Shown: positions 16,587 to 26,206 of the stretch, in pieces
Layout: each line of letters opens with the position of its first letter
Numbering within the stretch: position 1 is the first letter of the stretch
NCBI RefSeq assembly: GCF_016862975.1
Contig: NZ_BONZ01000021.1
Span: 224,030-288,029 of the forward strand
Origin: Rugosimonospora africana
GTDB lineage: Bacteria > Actinomycetota > Actinomycetes > Mycobacteriales > Micromonosporaceae
Reading direction: 5' to 3'
DNA length: 64,000 nucleotides
The notes under the pieces: generated by a model
Databases searched by the model: none
What the model was told of the DNA's origin: nothing
The model's input: only the letters and a program-made list of their open reading frames with translations
Translations under genes and position numbers: made by a program

Positions 16587-19500
16587 CGGGTCACCCGGTC
16601 GATCGACACCGCGATGAACCCGTTCGCCGGCACGGAGACCACCGTCTCGCCGTCGCGAACCTCCAGCGGTCGCTGGTCGCGTTCCAGGCTGGTGCCGACC
16701 TGGGCCGCGCGCATGCCGGGTACCGACAGCCGGGTGTCGACGGCCGACCCGGCCACCGAGGCGAGGTACGCGACGAGGTCGTGACCGCGCCGGGACGCGC
16801 CGAGTGCGACGACCCGCACCAGCGGGTGGTCGACGGTCGCGAACCGCTCGGTCGCCGCCGGCGGATCGCCCTGCCCGGACACCGGGACGGCCAGCAACGG
16901 ATCGGTGAACGACGCCGCGGTGGCCGGGCCGAGGATCGCCGGGTCGCCGGCCGGTTCCGAGGCGATGGCGTACCGGAAGGTGGTCTCGCCCTGCTGCTGC
17001 GCCGGGAAGTTGGTGTCCCAGATGTTGTTCATCGCCCACGAGTACACGGTGCCCGGCTCCGCCGGCTGGGGGCGCAGCGTCGGCGGGAACGGCGCGTACG
17101 GCAGGTACAGGTCGCCGAACATGACCAGTGGTGCCTCCAGGGTGGCCCAGGCGACGGCCAGTTCACCGTCGTCGAAGCCGACCCAGTGCCGTACCGGCGT
17201 CAGGTGCCGGGCAGCCCCCGGGACCACGGCGGCGTCCGGCCCGCCAACGCCACCGGTCAGTTCCCAGGCAGCCGGCGCACCGGTCGCGAGCGGGAACGCG
17301 AAGAAGATGCTCTCCTTCGCCGGTGCGCCCTGCTTGTACAGCCGGTTGGTCACGTCCACCCGGGGCACGCCGCGGTACAGGCTGATGGTGGTGCGCAGCC
17401 AGTCCACCCCGTCGCCGGACAGCTCGATCTCCAGCGTCTCCCCCACCGGCGTGCGGTGCGCGCGCAGCAGGGTGGGCCGCCGGCCCACCGCCCGCGAGGC
17501 GAGCAACGACAGGTCGGCGTGCTCCGGGTCGGTACCGGCCGAGATGTGCCCGGACAGGTGGTTGATGTGCGGCGCGGTCGAGTAGCGCTCGTACACGTAC
17601 TGGTTCATCCGGGCGTACCCGCCCGCGTTGACCAGCTCGCGGCCGGCCCGCTTGTCGAACAGCGAGGAGATGGCGCCGTCGGTCGGATCGACGACGACCC
17701 GGTAGAACTCGTTCTCCACCTGCCACGCCGCCAGCTCGACCGGCTCCGGGGACGGAACGTCCGCCGCGACGATGTCGAACCTGGCCTGCCCCACCGCCGG
17801 GACGTCCGCCGCGACGAACCACAGCCGACGCCCGGCCGGCCGGGTGGGCCACTCCTCGGGGCGTTCGAGGTGTTCGTGGTGGGGCACCGCGTCCCCGGTC
17901 CGCGCGTCCACGATGGACACGTGCGTGTCCAGGGGCACGGTGCTGGCCGGCAGGAACGCCTCGACGACGTCGGTGCGGTCGGCCGGCCCGAGGTTGGCGA
18001 CCAGGTACGCGGCCAGCGCCCCGTCCGGCCGCCCGTGCTCCGCGCCGAGCCGGTGCGCCCCGGCCCGCCGCAGGTCCTCGGCGTCGTCCGCGGCGGAGTA
18101 CGCCAGCTCGCACTTGCGCGCCCACTGCATCCCGCCGGAGTCGAAGCCGTCCTCGTGGTCGTGCCACGGGTTGGCCGCTCCCCAGGTGTGCTCGTCGAAC
18201 AGGCCGAGCTTGTCGTACGTGCCGTCCACACCGGACGGTGCGCCGGCGAGCGTGTGCAGGGTCTCCGCGTGCCGCAGCGCGTTCTGGGCGCGCCGGGCGT
18301 AGCCCAGCGGCCGGGCGCCCGAGCCGAGACCGTCGGCCCACCAGTCGGTCCAGTCGCCGCAGTGCTCGGCGAGCCGGTCGCCGAACCGCTGCTCGGCCTC
18401 GACGAAGAACTCGGTGTTGGTGGACATCCGCAGCCGGGGGTACGCGTACCGCTCGTTCCACGCCCGTACCACCGACGGCGGCATGAGCGACGGGCCGGCG
18501 TTGTCCGCGTTGCCGCCCTGGACCCGCAGGTGCAGCACGTCCCACGGGTACGGCGTCTTGGTCAGCCGGTCGTCCGGCAGCCCGGACCAGCCGAACGCCT
18601 CCCGCCCGTACGGCACCGCGTGCTCCGCCACCCGCAGCAGGTACCCGGGCAGCAGTCCCTGCGCCGCGTCAAAGCTCTCCCCGAGCCCGACGACGTTGCC
18701 CTCCATGTACGCCATGCCGTGCGGTGTGTCGGTGAACCAGACCAGCACCCGGTTCCCGGCCGGCGAGCGCCACCAGAACGGCCGGCCCAGTTCCTGGCCG
18801 CCGGTCAGGAACGGCACCGAGCGACCCGCCCAGTTGTGCGCGGCCGACAGGTACCGCACGCCGCTGGCGGCCAGCGCGTCGACGAACCCGACGACGGCCC
18901 CCGGTACGTCGGTGTGCATCGCCGAGGTGACCGGAATGTCGTACCGTTCGCGCAGGTCGTCGGTGAAGCGCAGCATGCGGTGCAGCTCGTCGACCGAGCA
19001 CGCCTCGGTGTGCAGCTGGAACGGCATCGCGGTGACCTCGATCCGGCCCGCCTTGACCAGCCGCGTGAACTCGCCGACGGCGTCGGCCGGGCGGGCATCG
19101 AGGAAGTGGCGCACCGGCAGCGCCGACTCCACGGTCCATCGGAACCGTGAGTCGTCGGGCCAGTCATCTGTCTCGGCGGCCAGCTCGACGGCGGAGTCCA
19201 GGTAGTCGAGGTGGTTGCGCAGCACCACACCCTGCCGGTCGGTGTACCCGATGTCCAGGTGCGAGTGGTGCACCACGTGCACGGTCCACTTGCGCTGCGG
19301 CGCGACCCGTACCGTGCCCTGACCGTGCCCCTCCACCTCGACGGTGACGTCGATCGGAGAATCGACCTCCGGCATCCAGAGGTCAGCCCGGTCGGTCACC
19401 GTCGCTCGGTCCACAGTGGACTCGCCGACGCGCAGGGCGACGGTCACCGGCACGGTCGAGGTCACCCGCACCGCCTGCTCCAGACCGCCTGAGCCGTCGC

Positions 19501-19639
19501 GGAACAGGGGTAGCGCGGCGGCGGTCACCGTCGCCTGTGGACTGTCGATGACGGTGGTGGCTCCCGCGGCGCGCAGCGTGGCGCGCATGTCGTCGTAGCC
19601 CGGTGAGCCGAGACTCGCCCGCAGCAGGCGGCTGGTCAT
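16583..19639 (-). CDS. GH38-family alpha-mannosidase-like glycoside hydrolase
   Basis: This large 1018-aa protein has a GH38 catalytic domain. Zinc-binding HSHLD is at 125-129 (the family HxHxD-type motif), with candidate nucleophile Asp244 in AMHTDVPG. Downstream are [29 protein letters not shown] and the C-terminal beta-sandwich ([41 protein letters not shown]). There is no signal peptide, so it acts on imported oligosaccharides or glycosides. SD GAAAGGA precedes the ATG at 19639. Bacterial GH38 relatives also cleave other alpha-linked sugars, so mannose is the likely but not certain target. Confidence 0.88.
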   Translation of the reverse strand: MTSRLLRASLGSPGYDDMRATLRAAGATTVIDSPQATVTAAALPLFRDGSGGLEQAVRVTSTVPVTVALRVGESTVDRATVTDRADLWMPEVDSPIDVTVEVEGHGQGTVRVAPQRKWTVHVVHHSHLDIGYTDRQGVVLRNHLDYLDSAVELAAETDDWPDDSRFRWTVESALPVRHFLDARPADAVGEFTRLVKAGRIEVTAMPFQLHTEACSVDELHRMLRFTDDLRERYDIPVTSAMHTDVPGAVVGFVDALAASGVRYLSAAHNWAGRSVPFLTGGQELGRPFWWRSPAGNRVLVWFTDTPHGMAYMEGNVVGLGESFDAAQGLLPGYLLRVAEHAVPYGREAFGWSGLPDDRLTKTPYPWDVLHLRVQGGNADNAGPSLMPPSVVRAWNERYAYPRLRMSTNTEFFVEAEQRFGDRLAEHCGDWTDWWADGLGSGARPLGYARRAQNALRHAETLHTLAGAPSGVDGTYDKLGLFDEHTWGAANPWHDHEDGFDSGGMQWARKCELAYSAADDAEDLRRAGAHRLGAEHGRPDGALAAYLVANLGPADRTDVVEAFLPASTVPLDTHVSIVDARTGDAVPHHEHLERPEEWPTRPAGRRLWFVAADVPAVGQARFDIVAADVPSPEPVELAAWQVENEFYRVVVDPTDGAISSLFDKRAGRELVNAGGYARMNQYVYERYSTAPHINHLSGHISAGTDPEHADLSLLASRAVGRRPTLLRAHRTPVGETLEIELSGDGVDWLRTTISLYRGVPRVDVTNRLYKQGAPAKESIFFAFPLATGAPAAWELTGGVGGPDAAVVPGAARHLTPVRHWVGFDDGELAVAWATLEAPLVMFGDLYLPYAPFPPTLRPQPAEPGTVYSWAMNNIWDTNFPAQQQGETTFRYAIASEPAGDPAILGPATAASFTDPLLAVPVSGQGDPPAATERFATVDHPLVRVVALGASRRGHDLVAYLASVAGSAVDTRLSVPGMRAAQVGTSLERDQRPLEVRDGETVVSVPANGFIAVSIDRVTR

Positions 19640-19686
19640 GCAGGTCCTTTCGGGTTGGTACGGGTGGCAGGTTGGGAACTGCCGAG

Positions 19687-19723
19687 TTTCAGGGACTGGC
19701 CCAGCTTTCAGAACTGGCCCAGC
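19687..19723. repeat. Tandem duplication across a stop codon
   Basis: TTTCAGGGACTGGCCCAGC (19687-19705) is followed directly by TTTCAGAACTGGCCCAGC (19706-19723). The second copy encodes the last residues and the stop (19708-19710, reverse strand) of the downstream permease; the first lies just after it. This is a local duplication of a gene end. Confidence 0.7.
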
Positions 19724-20538
19724 GCGAGTCCGCGCGCGAACAGGCGCTGGGTACCGAGGAACAGCAGGACGGTCGGCAGGGACATCACGAGTCCGGAGGC
19801 GAGTACCACCGGGATCGTGCTGCCCCCGTACGCGCTGGACAGGGACGACAGCGCGGTCATCACCGGCCGCACGGTGTCGGTCTGCGACAGGGTGAGCCCG
19901 AACAGCAGATCGTTCCAGATGAACGCGAACTCCAGGATGAACACCGCCCACAGAGCCGACAGCGCGAGCGGCAGGTACACCCGCCAGAAGACGCGCCAGA
20001 TCGACGCGCCGTCCATCCGGGCGGCCTCGAAGATGGTGTACGCGACGCCGGTGAAGAAGTTGCGCATCACGAACGCCGCGAGCGGGATACTCACCGCCAG
20101 GTAGATGAGGACCAGGCCGCCGCGCCGGTCGTACAGGTCGGTCGAGCTGTACCCGAGGAACAGCGGGATCAGCAGCATCTGGGTCGGCACCACGGTGCCG
20201 CCGAACAGCAGCATGAACCACCAGAACCCGGCGCGCACCCGCAGTACCGCGATGGCGAACCCGGCCATCGCGCCGAGCACGACCGCCAGCCCCGGCGAGG
20301 CGATGCTGTAGAGGAAGGTGGAGGCGAGGCTCGATCCGAGCCCGGCCGAGTCCCAGCCCTGGCGGATGTTGTCGAACAGACCGAGGTGGGTGTCCGGTGT
20401 CCAGATCTTCGACTGGTCGTACGAGGTGCTCGGCCGGGCCGCGTTGACCAGCAGCAGGTAGACCGGGATCAGCCAGACCAGGCCGAGAACCAGCAGCACC
20501 GCGCGGCGGACGAACCAAGCCGCGTTCCGCTCGCGCAT
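19708..20538 (-). CDS. Sugar ABC transporter permease, MalG type
   Basis: This 276-aa inner-membrane permease has six helices and the cytoplasmic EAA loop EAARMDGASIWRVFWRVYLPL, which docks the ATPase. Companion genes upstream encode the MalF-type partner and the binding protein. The start overlaps the MalF stop by one base (TGATG). No ATPase gene is in the operon, so it probably shares a general MsmK/MsiK-type ATPase, as is usual for actinobacterial sugar importers. The stop region is duplicated. Confidence 0.95.
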   Translation of the reverse strand: MRERNAAWFVRRAVLLVLGLVWLIPVYLLLVNAARPSTSYDQSKIWTPDTHLGLFDNIRQGWDSAGLGSSLASTFLYSIASPGLAVVLGAMAGFAIAVLRVRAGFWWFMLLFGGTVVPTQMLLIPLFLGYSSTDLYDRRGGLVLIYLAVSIPLAAFVMRNFFTGVAYTIFEAARMDGASIWRVFWRVYLPLALSALWAVFILEFAFIWNDLLFGLTLSQTDTVRPVMTALSSLSSAYGGSTIPVVLASGLVMSLPTVLLFLGTQRLFARGLALGQF

Positions 20539-21497
20539 CAGCCCAGCCCCTCTCGCGTCTTGACCTGCCGGCGCAGGTACGCCAGCGTCACCGCGGCCGT
20601 GGTCAGGGTGAGCACCAGCGCGACCGCCGAGCCGTACCCGTAGTCCCCGCTGACGAACGCGTCCCGGTACATGGTCACGGCGAGCGTCTCGGACGACCGG
20701 CCCGGACCGCCCTGCGTGGTCACCCAGACGATGTCGAAGGTCTTGAGGCTGGCCACCAGCGCCAACCCGACCACGACCGTGGTCAGCGGCGCGAGCAGCG
20801 GCCAGGTGATGCTGCGGAAGAGCCGGAACCCGCCGGCGCCGTCCAGCCGCGCCGCCTCCAGCGGCTCCTTCGGAATCGACTGCAGCCCGACCATGAACAG
20901 CAACGCGTTGACCCCGGTCTGCTGCCAGGTCCAGGCAACGATCATGGAGATCGTGTTGTACGGCCAGTGCTGCAGGAAGTCCGTGTGAGCACCGGGCAGG
21001 TGCAGCGCGCCGAGGACGTCGTTGGCGGCGCCGCCGTCCTGCAGGATGAAGCCCCAGATGACGCCGAGCCCGGCTCCGGACAGCGCGTACGGCAGCATGA
21101 ACGGCAACCGGAATCCGCTGCCGCCCCTGATACCGAAGGACAGCAACGCGATCAGCAGGCCCAGGCCGACCGGAAGCACCGTCGTGCCGACCACCCACAT
21201 CAGAGTGTTGCGCACCGAACTGCCGAGGGCCGGGTCGCTGAAGAACTTGCGGAAGTTGTCCAGCGCCACCCACTGCGGGGAGCTGAGCCCGTCGTACTTG
21301 GTGAAGCTCAACACCACCGTGTAGAGGAACGGCAGGTACAGCAGGAGGGCGACGACCAGAGCGGCCGGCGAGAGGAAGCCGATCGCGGTCCAGTTTCCCC
21401 TACCGCGCCGCCGGCCGGGGCGGGCCCCGGGAGCGGTCGCTCCCGGGGCCTGCCGTGCTCCGGCGGCCGCGACGGCCGGTGCGCCGGGCGCGGACAT
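20538..21497 (-). CDS. Sugar ABC transporter permease, MalF type
   Basis: This 319-aa permease starts with a 35-residue Ala/Gly/Arg-rich cytoplasmic tail. About six helices follow, with the EAA loop EAARLDGAGGFRLFRSITWPLL. It pairs with the MalG-type subunit to form the membrane channel of the carbohydrate importer. The ATG at 21497 overlaps the binding-protein stop (TGATG). The long basic N-terminal tail lacks an obvious function. Confidence 0.95.
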   Translation of the reverse strand: MSAPGAPAVAAAGARQAPGATAPGARPGRRRGRGNWTAIGFLSPAALVVALLLYLPFLYTVVLSFTKYDGLSSPQWVALDNFRKFFSDPALGSSVRNTLMWVVGTTVLPVGLGLLIALLSFGIRGGSGFRLPFMLPYALSGAGLGVIWGFILQDGGAANDVLGALHLPGAHTDFLQHWPYNTISMIVAWTWQQTGVNALLFMVGLQSIPKEPLEAARLDGAGGFRLFRSITWPLLAPLTTVVVGLALVASLKTFDIVWVTTQGGPGRSSETLAVTMYRDAFVSGDYGYGSAVALVLTLTTAAVTLAYLRRQVKTREGLG

Positions 21498-22747
21498 CAG
21501 TTGCTCTTCCAGTATTCGTCGGCAGCCTGCTGGATGGTCTGCAGCTGCTTCTGGTAGCTCGACGGGTCGGCGAGGAATCCACTGAAGGCGTCGAGCGCGG
21601 CGGTCAGGATCGGCGCCGGTGTCGCGTCGAAGTACCGGTTGTCCAGCGTGACCTGGTCGCCGGTCGCGGCCTGCGCCACGGTGTTGAGCGCCGGGTCATC
21701 GATCGTCACCTTCGGATTGGCCGACACGTCCTTGCGGCTGTTGGCCCACGTGGACTGCGCGTCCGGCTGGATCCACCACTTCATGAACTTGGTGTTGGCG
21801 GCCGGGTCGGGTGCCTTGGCCAGCGAGCACAGCGGCCCGCTCTCGAACGCCACCTGGGTCTTCGATGCCCCGGTGGTCACGTTCGGTACCACGAACATGC
21901 CGTAGTCGGAGTCGCTCTTCATGCCCGCCTGGACCAAGCTCGTGTTGAACCAGGTGCCCAGCAACGTCATGGCCGTCTTGCCCGACTTCATCTGGTCGGC
22001 CGGCTGCTCCTTGCTGCCCGGGTCGGCGAAGAGGCCCTGGTCGATCATTGACTTCCAGCGCTGCATCACGGCGACGACACCCGGGTCGGTGTACTTCGCC
22101 TTACCGGTCGCCAGCCGGTTGTAGAGGTCCGGGTCGGTACCGATGAGCAACTGCTGGAACCAGACGAAGCTGAACAGGATCGAGGTCTGGTAGAACGGCG
22201 CGAAGCCCTTGGCCTTCAACGCCGCCGCGTCGGCCATCAGGCCGTTCCAGTCCGTGGGCGGCGTGGTGATGCCGGCCGCGGCGAAGTCCTTCTTGTTGTA
22301 GAACATCACCCAGTAGGCCACGTTCAACGGCACGCAGTACTGCTTGCTGTCGAAGGTGAAGTACGGCTCCAGGTTCTTGGGCAGGTAACCCTTGTCGATC
22401 CCGTCCGACCAGATCGACGAGGTGTCCGCCACCTGCTTCGTGGAGATGAGATCCTGCAACTGGCCCCCGGTCGCCCAGGTGAACAGGTCGGGCTTGTTGG
22501 GGGTGCGCAGGGATGCCTTGATGAATGCCTGGTAGGTGTTCTCATCGGTGTACCCGACCGGGTTGACAGACAATCCGATCTGACTCTTGGACATGGTGCC
22601 GAGCTGCTGGAAGAACGGCTTCCATGCGCCCTTGTCGTTATAGAGCTTGAGCTCGCTCTTGTTGGCAGAGCCCGAGTTGCCACCACACGCGGTCAGAGCC
22701 AGCGCCGCGGTCGCGACCAGGGTCACGAGAATCCGTGTCCGCCGCAC
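21497..22747 (-). CDS. Extracellular sugar-binding lipoprotein (ABC type)
   Basis: This is a 416-aa family 1 solute-binding protein. The signal peptide ends in the lipobox LTAC, so it is tethered outside the membrane. The mature protein has the family's two-lobe pattern with many aromatic residues (WFQQLLIG, WWIQPDAQSTWANS). I prefer the GTG at 22747 because AAAGGTGA lies 8 nt upstream; the GTG at 22756 has no room for an SD. It delivers a saccharide to the two permeases. The enzymes downstream suggest a mannose-containing or uronic-acid-containing oligosaccharide. GntR gene spacing (37-46 bp) is compatible with one transcript. Confidence 0.92.
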   Translation of the reverse strand: MRRTRILVTLVATAALALTACGGNSGSANKSELKLYNDKGAWKPFFQQLGTMSKSQIGLSVNPVGYTDENTYQAFIKASLRTPNKPDLFTWATGGQLQDLISTKQVADTSSIWSDGIDKGYLPKNLEPYFTFDSKQYCVPLNVAYWVMFYNKKDFAAAGITTPPTDWNGLMADAAALKAKGFAPFYQTSILFSFVWFQQLLIGTDPDLYNRLATGKAKYTDPGVVAVMQRWKSMIDQGLFADPGSKEQPADQMKSGKTAMTLLGTWFNTSLVQAGMKSDSDYGMFVVPNVTTGASKTQVAFESGPLCSLAKAPDPAANTKFMKWWIQPDAQSTWANSRKDVSANPKVTIDDPALNTVAQAATGDQVTLDNRYFDATPAPILTAALDAFSGFLADPSSYQKQLQTIQQAADEYWKSN

Positions 22748-22766
22748 AGACGTCACCTTTCATCTT

Positions 22767-22796
22767 GAGGGACGGTTCATTTCGAGGGACGGTTCA
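22767..22796. repeat. 13-nt direct repeat at the GntR stop codon
   Basis: GAGGGACGGTTCA occurs at 22767-22779 and 22784-22796, a period of 17. The second copy contains the stop (22794-22796, reverse strand) of the regulator gene. It may be a gene-end duplication or a pair of regulator half-sites ahead of the sugar-binding-protein gene. Confidence 0.65.
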
Positions 22797-23519
22797 GGAG
22801 GGCGCCAGGCGACCGCGTACCACGGCGGTGACGTCCTCAAGGTGTCGCCGCATCAGTTCGCCGGCCCGTTCGCGTTGGCCGGACTCGATAGCGGCGAGGA
22901 CGGCCCGGTGCTCCACGTGGTCGCGGCTCCGGTCGTCGAAGAGTTGCAGAATCTCGCGCTGCTCACCGGCATGCACCGAAAGCAGCGAATCCAGTACCTC
23001 GCGCAGGATGCGATGCCCGCTCGCGGTGGCCACGGCACGATGGAAGGCCATGTTCGCCTCGTGCAGCCGCTGATCGTTGCCCGCCAGGCAGCGTTCGGCC
23101 GTGGCGAGCGTGTCACGCAGTTCGGCTCGTGCCGCCGCTCCCCTGTGCTCGGCGGCCAACCCGGCCAGGTGCGGCTCGATGAGCAGCCGCGCCTCGAGCA
23201 GCTGGACGAGCTGCTCGCCACCGAGCCGGGGCGGGTTGGGGTTGGCCATCACCAGCCGGTCGATCCCGGCGTTGACATACATCCCCGAGCCATGGCGGAT
23301 GTCGATCGCACCGGTGGCCTGGAGCCGGCGCAGCGCCTCGCGCATGGTCGGCGTGGCGACGGCGAACCGGTCCGCCAGTACTCGTGCCGCCGGCAACCGG
23401 TCGCCCGGTTCCAGGCCCTCGCCACGGATCAGTTCGACGATGCCGACCTGCAACGCGTCGGACAGGCTCGGCCTGGCTACCTCGGTACCGGCGTCGCCGG
23501 CAACCGCTGGATCAGCCAC
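22794..23519 (-). CDS. GntR/FadR-family regulator of the sugar operon
   Basis: The product is about 241 aa. The winged helix reads IVELIRGEGLEPGDRLPAARVLADRFAVATPTMREALRRLQATGAI, followed by an all-helical FCD ligand-binding domain (HEANMAFHRAVATASGHRILREVLDSLLSVH with conserved His and Asp/Asn for metal and acid ligands). Such proteins sense sugar acids or other carboxylates. It lies immediately upstream of the importer on the same strand and is paralogous to the divergent GntR gene at 23708. I prefer the GTG at 23519; a TTG at 23552 would run into the palindromic operator region. Confidence 0.9.
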   Translation of the reverse strand: MADPAVAGDAGTEVARPSLSDALQVGIVELIRGEGLEPGDRLPAARVLADRFAVATPTMREALRRLQATGAIDIRHGSGMYVNAGIDRLVMANPNPPRLGGEQLVQLLEARLLIEPHLAGLAAEHRGAAARAELRDTLATAERCLAGNDQRLHEANMAFHRAVATASGHRILREVLDSLLSVHAGEQREILQLFDDRSRDHVEHRAVLAAIESGQRERAGELMRRHLEDVTAVVRGRLAPS

Positions 23520-23549
23520 GACCTCACCCGCCCTGTGCTCTCCCGTGAA

Positions 23550-23620
23550 CAAGTGAGCAAGAGATTAGATGACTTATTCACTTGATGTCTAGACCCAGCG
23601 TCCTGCCTAGACCCAGCGTC
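23550..23620. promoter_or_regulatory. Operator-like repeats between two GntR genes
   Basis: CAAGTGA (23550-23556) is inverted as TCACTTG (23578-23584), and similarity extends to CAAGTGANNAAG. Next to it CTAGACCCAGCGTC is repeated directly at 23589-23602 and 23607-23620, an 18-bp period. The stretch is far more AT-rich than its surroundings. It should hold both divergent promoters and the sites for one or both regulators. Confidence 0.6.
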
Positions 23621-23707
23621 ACGCACACCTGCGCAGTTGGTGAGAGCGCGCGCGATGCGCGACAATGACGCGTCGTCGATGGCGCCGCCACGGAAAGGTG
23701 CGCTGCC

Positions 23708-24550
23708 GTGCCTTCTTTTGAACTCGCCGGTCCTCCGGTCGAGCCGGTCGAACGCCGGCGGCTCGCCGACGAACTGACCGTGCGGATCCTGGAACACATC
23801 AGGAACGAGGACCTGCGCCCCGGCGACCGGCTGCCCGCGACGCGGGTGCTCGCGCAGCGGTTCGCCGTCGCCACCCCCACGCTGCGCGAGGCGCTGCGGC
23901 GCCTGGAGGCGACCGGCGCGCTCGAGCTGCGTCACGGCTCCGGTGTGTACGTACGTGGCGAGCACGGCCGGCTCATCGTGGCCAATCCGAACCGGCTACG
24001 CCTGGACCGCTCCGCGATCCTCGACCTGATCGCCGCGCGCGAGCTGATCGAGCCGCACCTGGCCGAGGGCGCCGCACGGCGGGCGGTGCAGGACAGTGCC
24101 CGGCTCACCCGACTCTCGACGAGCCTCGACCGGGCCGCGCGGGCGTTGAGCGACGGCACGGGCGACGGCACGGGTGACATCGCCGGTGACCGCATCCGCC
24201 CGAACAGCGGTGCCAGGCCGAAGGGCACAGGCGACGCGGCCGGAGCACCCGACGCGGACGACGCCGAACTGCACGCGGCGAACATGGACTTCCATCGTGA
24301 GATCGGCCGGCTCGGCGGCAACCAGGCCCTGACTCAGGTACTCGACTCGCTGCTGGACGTCTACGACCAGGAGCAGCGGCACATCCTGGCCCTGTACAAC
24401 GACCGCGACCAGGATCTGCACGTGCATCAGTCGATCCTGGCCGCGATCGTCGCGGGTAAGCCGGCGCGCGCCCAGCGCCTCATGCGTGACCACCTGCGCG
24501 ACGTACGCACCGTGGTCAGCGCGGCGTTGGACGCGCGCGACGTGGGCTGA
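23708..24550 (+). CDS. GntR/FadR-family regulator (paralogue)
   Basis: This 280-aa protein is clearly paralogous to the reverse-strand GntR protein: GDRLPATRVLAQRFAVATPTLREALRRLEATGALELRHGSGVYV is nearly the same. The FCD domain has HAANMDFHREIGRLGGNQALTQVLDSLLDVY. Between the DNA-binding and effector domains it carries an extra glycine/aspartate-rich insert of about 40 residues (around 147-187, with GDGTGDIAGD) absent from the paralogue. The ATG at 23708 follows GGAAAGG. Its stop codon abuts the MFS stop (TGA|TCA) with no gap. It may co-regulate the sugar operon or respond to a related ligand. Confidence 0.88.
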   Translation: MPSFELAGPPVEPVERRRLADELTVRILEHIRNEDLRPGDRLPATRVLAQRFAVATPTLREALRRLEATGALELRHGSGVYVRGEHGRLIVANPNRLRLDRSAILDLIAARELIEPHLAEGAARRAVQDSARLTRLSTSLDRAARALSDGTGDGTGDIAGDRIRPNSGARPKGTGDAAGAPDADDAELHAANMDFHREIGRLGGNQALTQVLDSLLDVYDQEQRHILALYNDRDQDLHVHQSILAAIVAGKPARAQRLMRDHLRDVRTVVSAALDARDVG

Positions 24551-26047
24551 TCAGAAGGCCGCGGGTGCTCCCTCGGTCGCGGACAGCTGGTCACGACGTG
24601 CCCGTACCAGCACCGCGGTGATGACCGCGGCCAGCGCGATCAGGCCCGCGCTGACCCAGAACGCCACCGTGTAGCTGTGCACCGTACCGACCGCCAGCAC
24701 CTGCGCCGGGGATCCGGACTTCGCGTGGTCGGCCAGGTACGAGGTCAGCGCCGAGGCGGCGATGGTGTTCAGCAGCGCGGTGCCGAGCGAGCCACCGATC
24801 TGCTGGGCGGTGTTGACCAGTGCGCTGGCCACCCCCGCGTCGTGATTGGCGACGCCGACCAGCGCGGTGTTTGACAGCGGGCCGAACGTGATGCCCATGC
24901 CGAAGCTGATCACGAGTACCGCCGGCAGGACGTGCGACCAGTATCCGGTGTCCACCCCGATCCGGGTCAGCAGCGCCATCCCCACGGCGGCCAGCGTCAG
25001 GCCGATCACCATCGAGACCCGCGGGCCGACCCGGGTCAGCAGCTGCGTGGACAGCCCGGCGCCGAGGATGATGCCCACGGTGAACGGCAGGAACGCCACA
25101 CCGGTCATCAACGCCGAGTACCCCAGGGTGATCTGCATGTAGTACGTCAGGAACAGGAACACCCCGAACATGCCGACGCCGACCAGCAGCGCGGCGAGGT
25201 AGGAGCCGCCCCGGTTGTTGTCCAGGATGACCCGCATCGGCAGCAGCGGGTGCTTCGACCGCAGCTCGATCACGACGAACGCGGCGAGCAGGACCGCGGC
25301 ACCGATCAGCAGGCTGAGCGTGGTCGCCGAGGTCCAGCCGTCGGACGACGCCTTCGTGAAGCCGTACACCAGCGCGACGAATCCGACCGTCGAGGTGAGC
25401 GCGCCCGGAATGTCGTACCGGGTGTTGCCCTCCGCCCGGCTCTCGTGCACGAACCGCAGTGCCAGGATCGCCGCCACGATCGCGACCGGCGCACTGACCA
25501 GCAGGCACCACCGCCACGACAGGTACTCGGTGAGCACACCGCCCGCCAGCAGGCCCACCGCGAGACCGCCACCGGCGATCGCGCCGTACACGCCGAATGC
25601 CCGGGCGCGCTCGCGCGCGTCGGTGAAGGTGACCGTCAGCAGGGACAGCGCGGCCGGCGCCATGAGCGCGGCGAACGCACCCTGTGCCCCCCGGGCGATG
25701 AACAGCATGCCCTCGTTGACCGCGCCACCGCCGATCGCGGAGGCGGCGGCGAAGCCGATCAGGCCGATGATGAAGGCCCTCTTGCGGCCGGTGAAGTCGG
25801 CGATCCGTCCGCCGAGCAGCAGCAGGCCGCCGAACGCCAGGGTGTAGGCGGTCACCACCCACTGCCGGTTGGCGTCGCTGATGTGCAGGTCGTGTTGGGC
25901 GGTGGGTAGCGCGATATTGACGATCGAGGCGTCCAGCACGATCAGCAACTGGGCCAGCGCTATGACTCCCAGCGCCAACCAGCGCCCCGGGTCAAGGGCG
26001 GGCGCCCTGGTCTGTGCCGGCGCCACCGTTTCGGTGGACATTGACAT
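24551..26047 (-). CDS. MFS drug transporter, DHA2/EmrB-QacA type
   Basis: This 498-aa efflux protein has 14 helices. Motif A is GGRIADFTGRKRAFIIG, motif D1 is LIVLDASIVNIALPTAQHDL and motif C is AIAGGGLAVGLLAGGVLTEYLSWRW. DHA2 members export hydrophobic drugs or dyes in exchange for protons. The ATG at 26047 is preferred because GAGAGGAA sits 7 nt upstream. It is next to a TetR gene on the same strand (divided by 159 bp), a classic regulator-pump pair. Confidence 0.93.
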   Translation of the reverse strand: MSMSTETVAPAQTRAPALDPGRWLALGVIALAQLLIVLDASIVNIALPTAQHDLHISDANRQWVVTAYTLAFGGLLLLGGRIADFTGRKRAFIIGLIGFAAASAIGGGAVNEGMLFIARGAQGAFAALMAPAALSLLTVTFTDARERARAFGVYGAIAGGGLAVGLLAGGVLTEYLSWRWCLLVSAPVAIVAAILALRFVHESRAEGNTRYDIPGALTSTVGFVALVYGFTKASSDGWTSATTLSLLIGAAVLLAAFVVIELRSKHPLLPMRVILDNNRGGSYLAALLVGVGMFGVFLFLTYYMQITLGYSALMTGVAFLPFTVGIILGAGLSTQLLTRVGPRVSMVIGLTLAAVGMALLTRIGVDTGYWSHVLPAVLVISFGMGITFGPLSNTALVGVANHDAGVASALVNTAQQIGGSLGTALLNTIAASALTSYLADHAKSGSPAQVLAVGTVHSYTVAFWVSAGLIALAAVITAVLVRARRDQLSATEGAPAAF

Positions 26048-26206
26048 GATATGTTCCTCTCCAGGCACGGCCGCGTCCCCCACGGTCCCGTCCGTGGCAT
26101 GGGGCGTCGTGCGCGTTATCTGTCCGGTCGTGCCGGGTTCGGGTCGGTCGGTCGTCGGTATGGGTCAGGCGGGCCGTCGCGGCCCGTGACTCATCGGCTT
26201 ATCGGG

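Noticed and set aside
16583..20518. Single giant reverse frame of 1311 codons
   Set aside because: The real mannosidase starts at 19639 with a good SD; the upstream part is a shadow of the MalG-type permease gene, which has the EAA motif in another frame.
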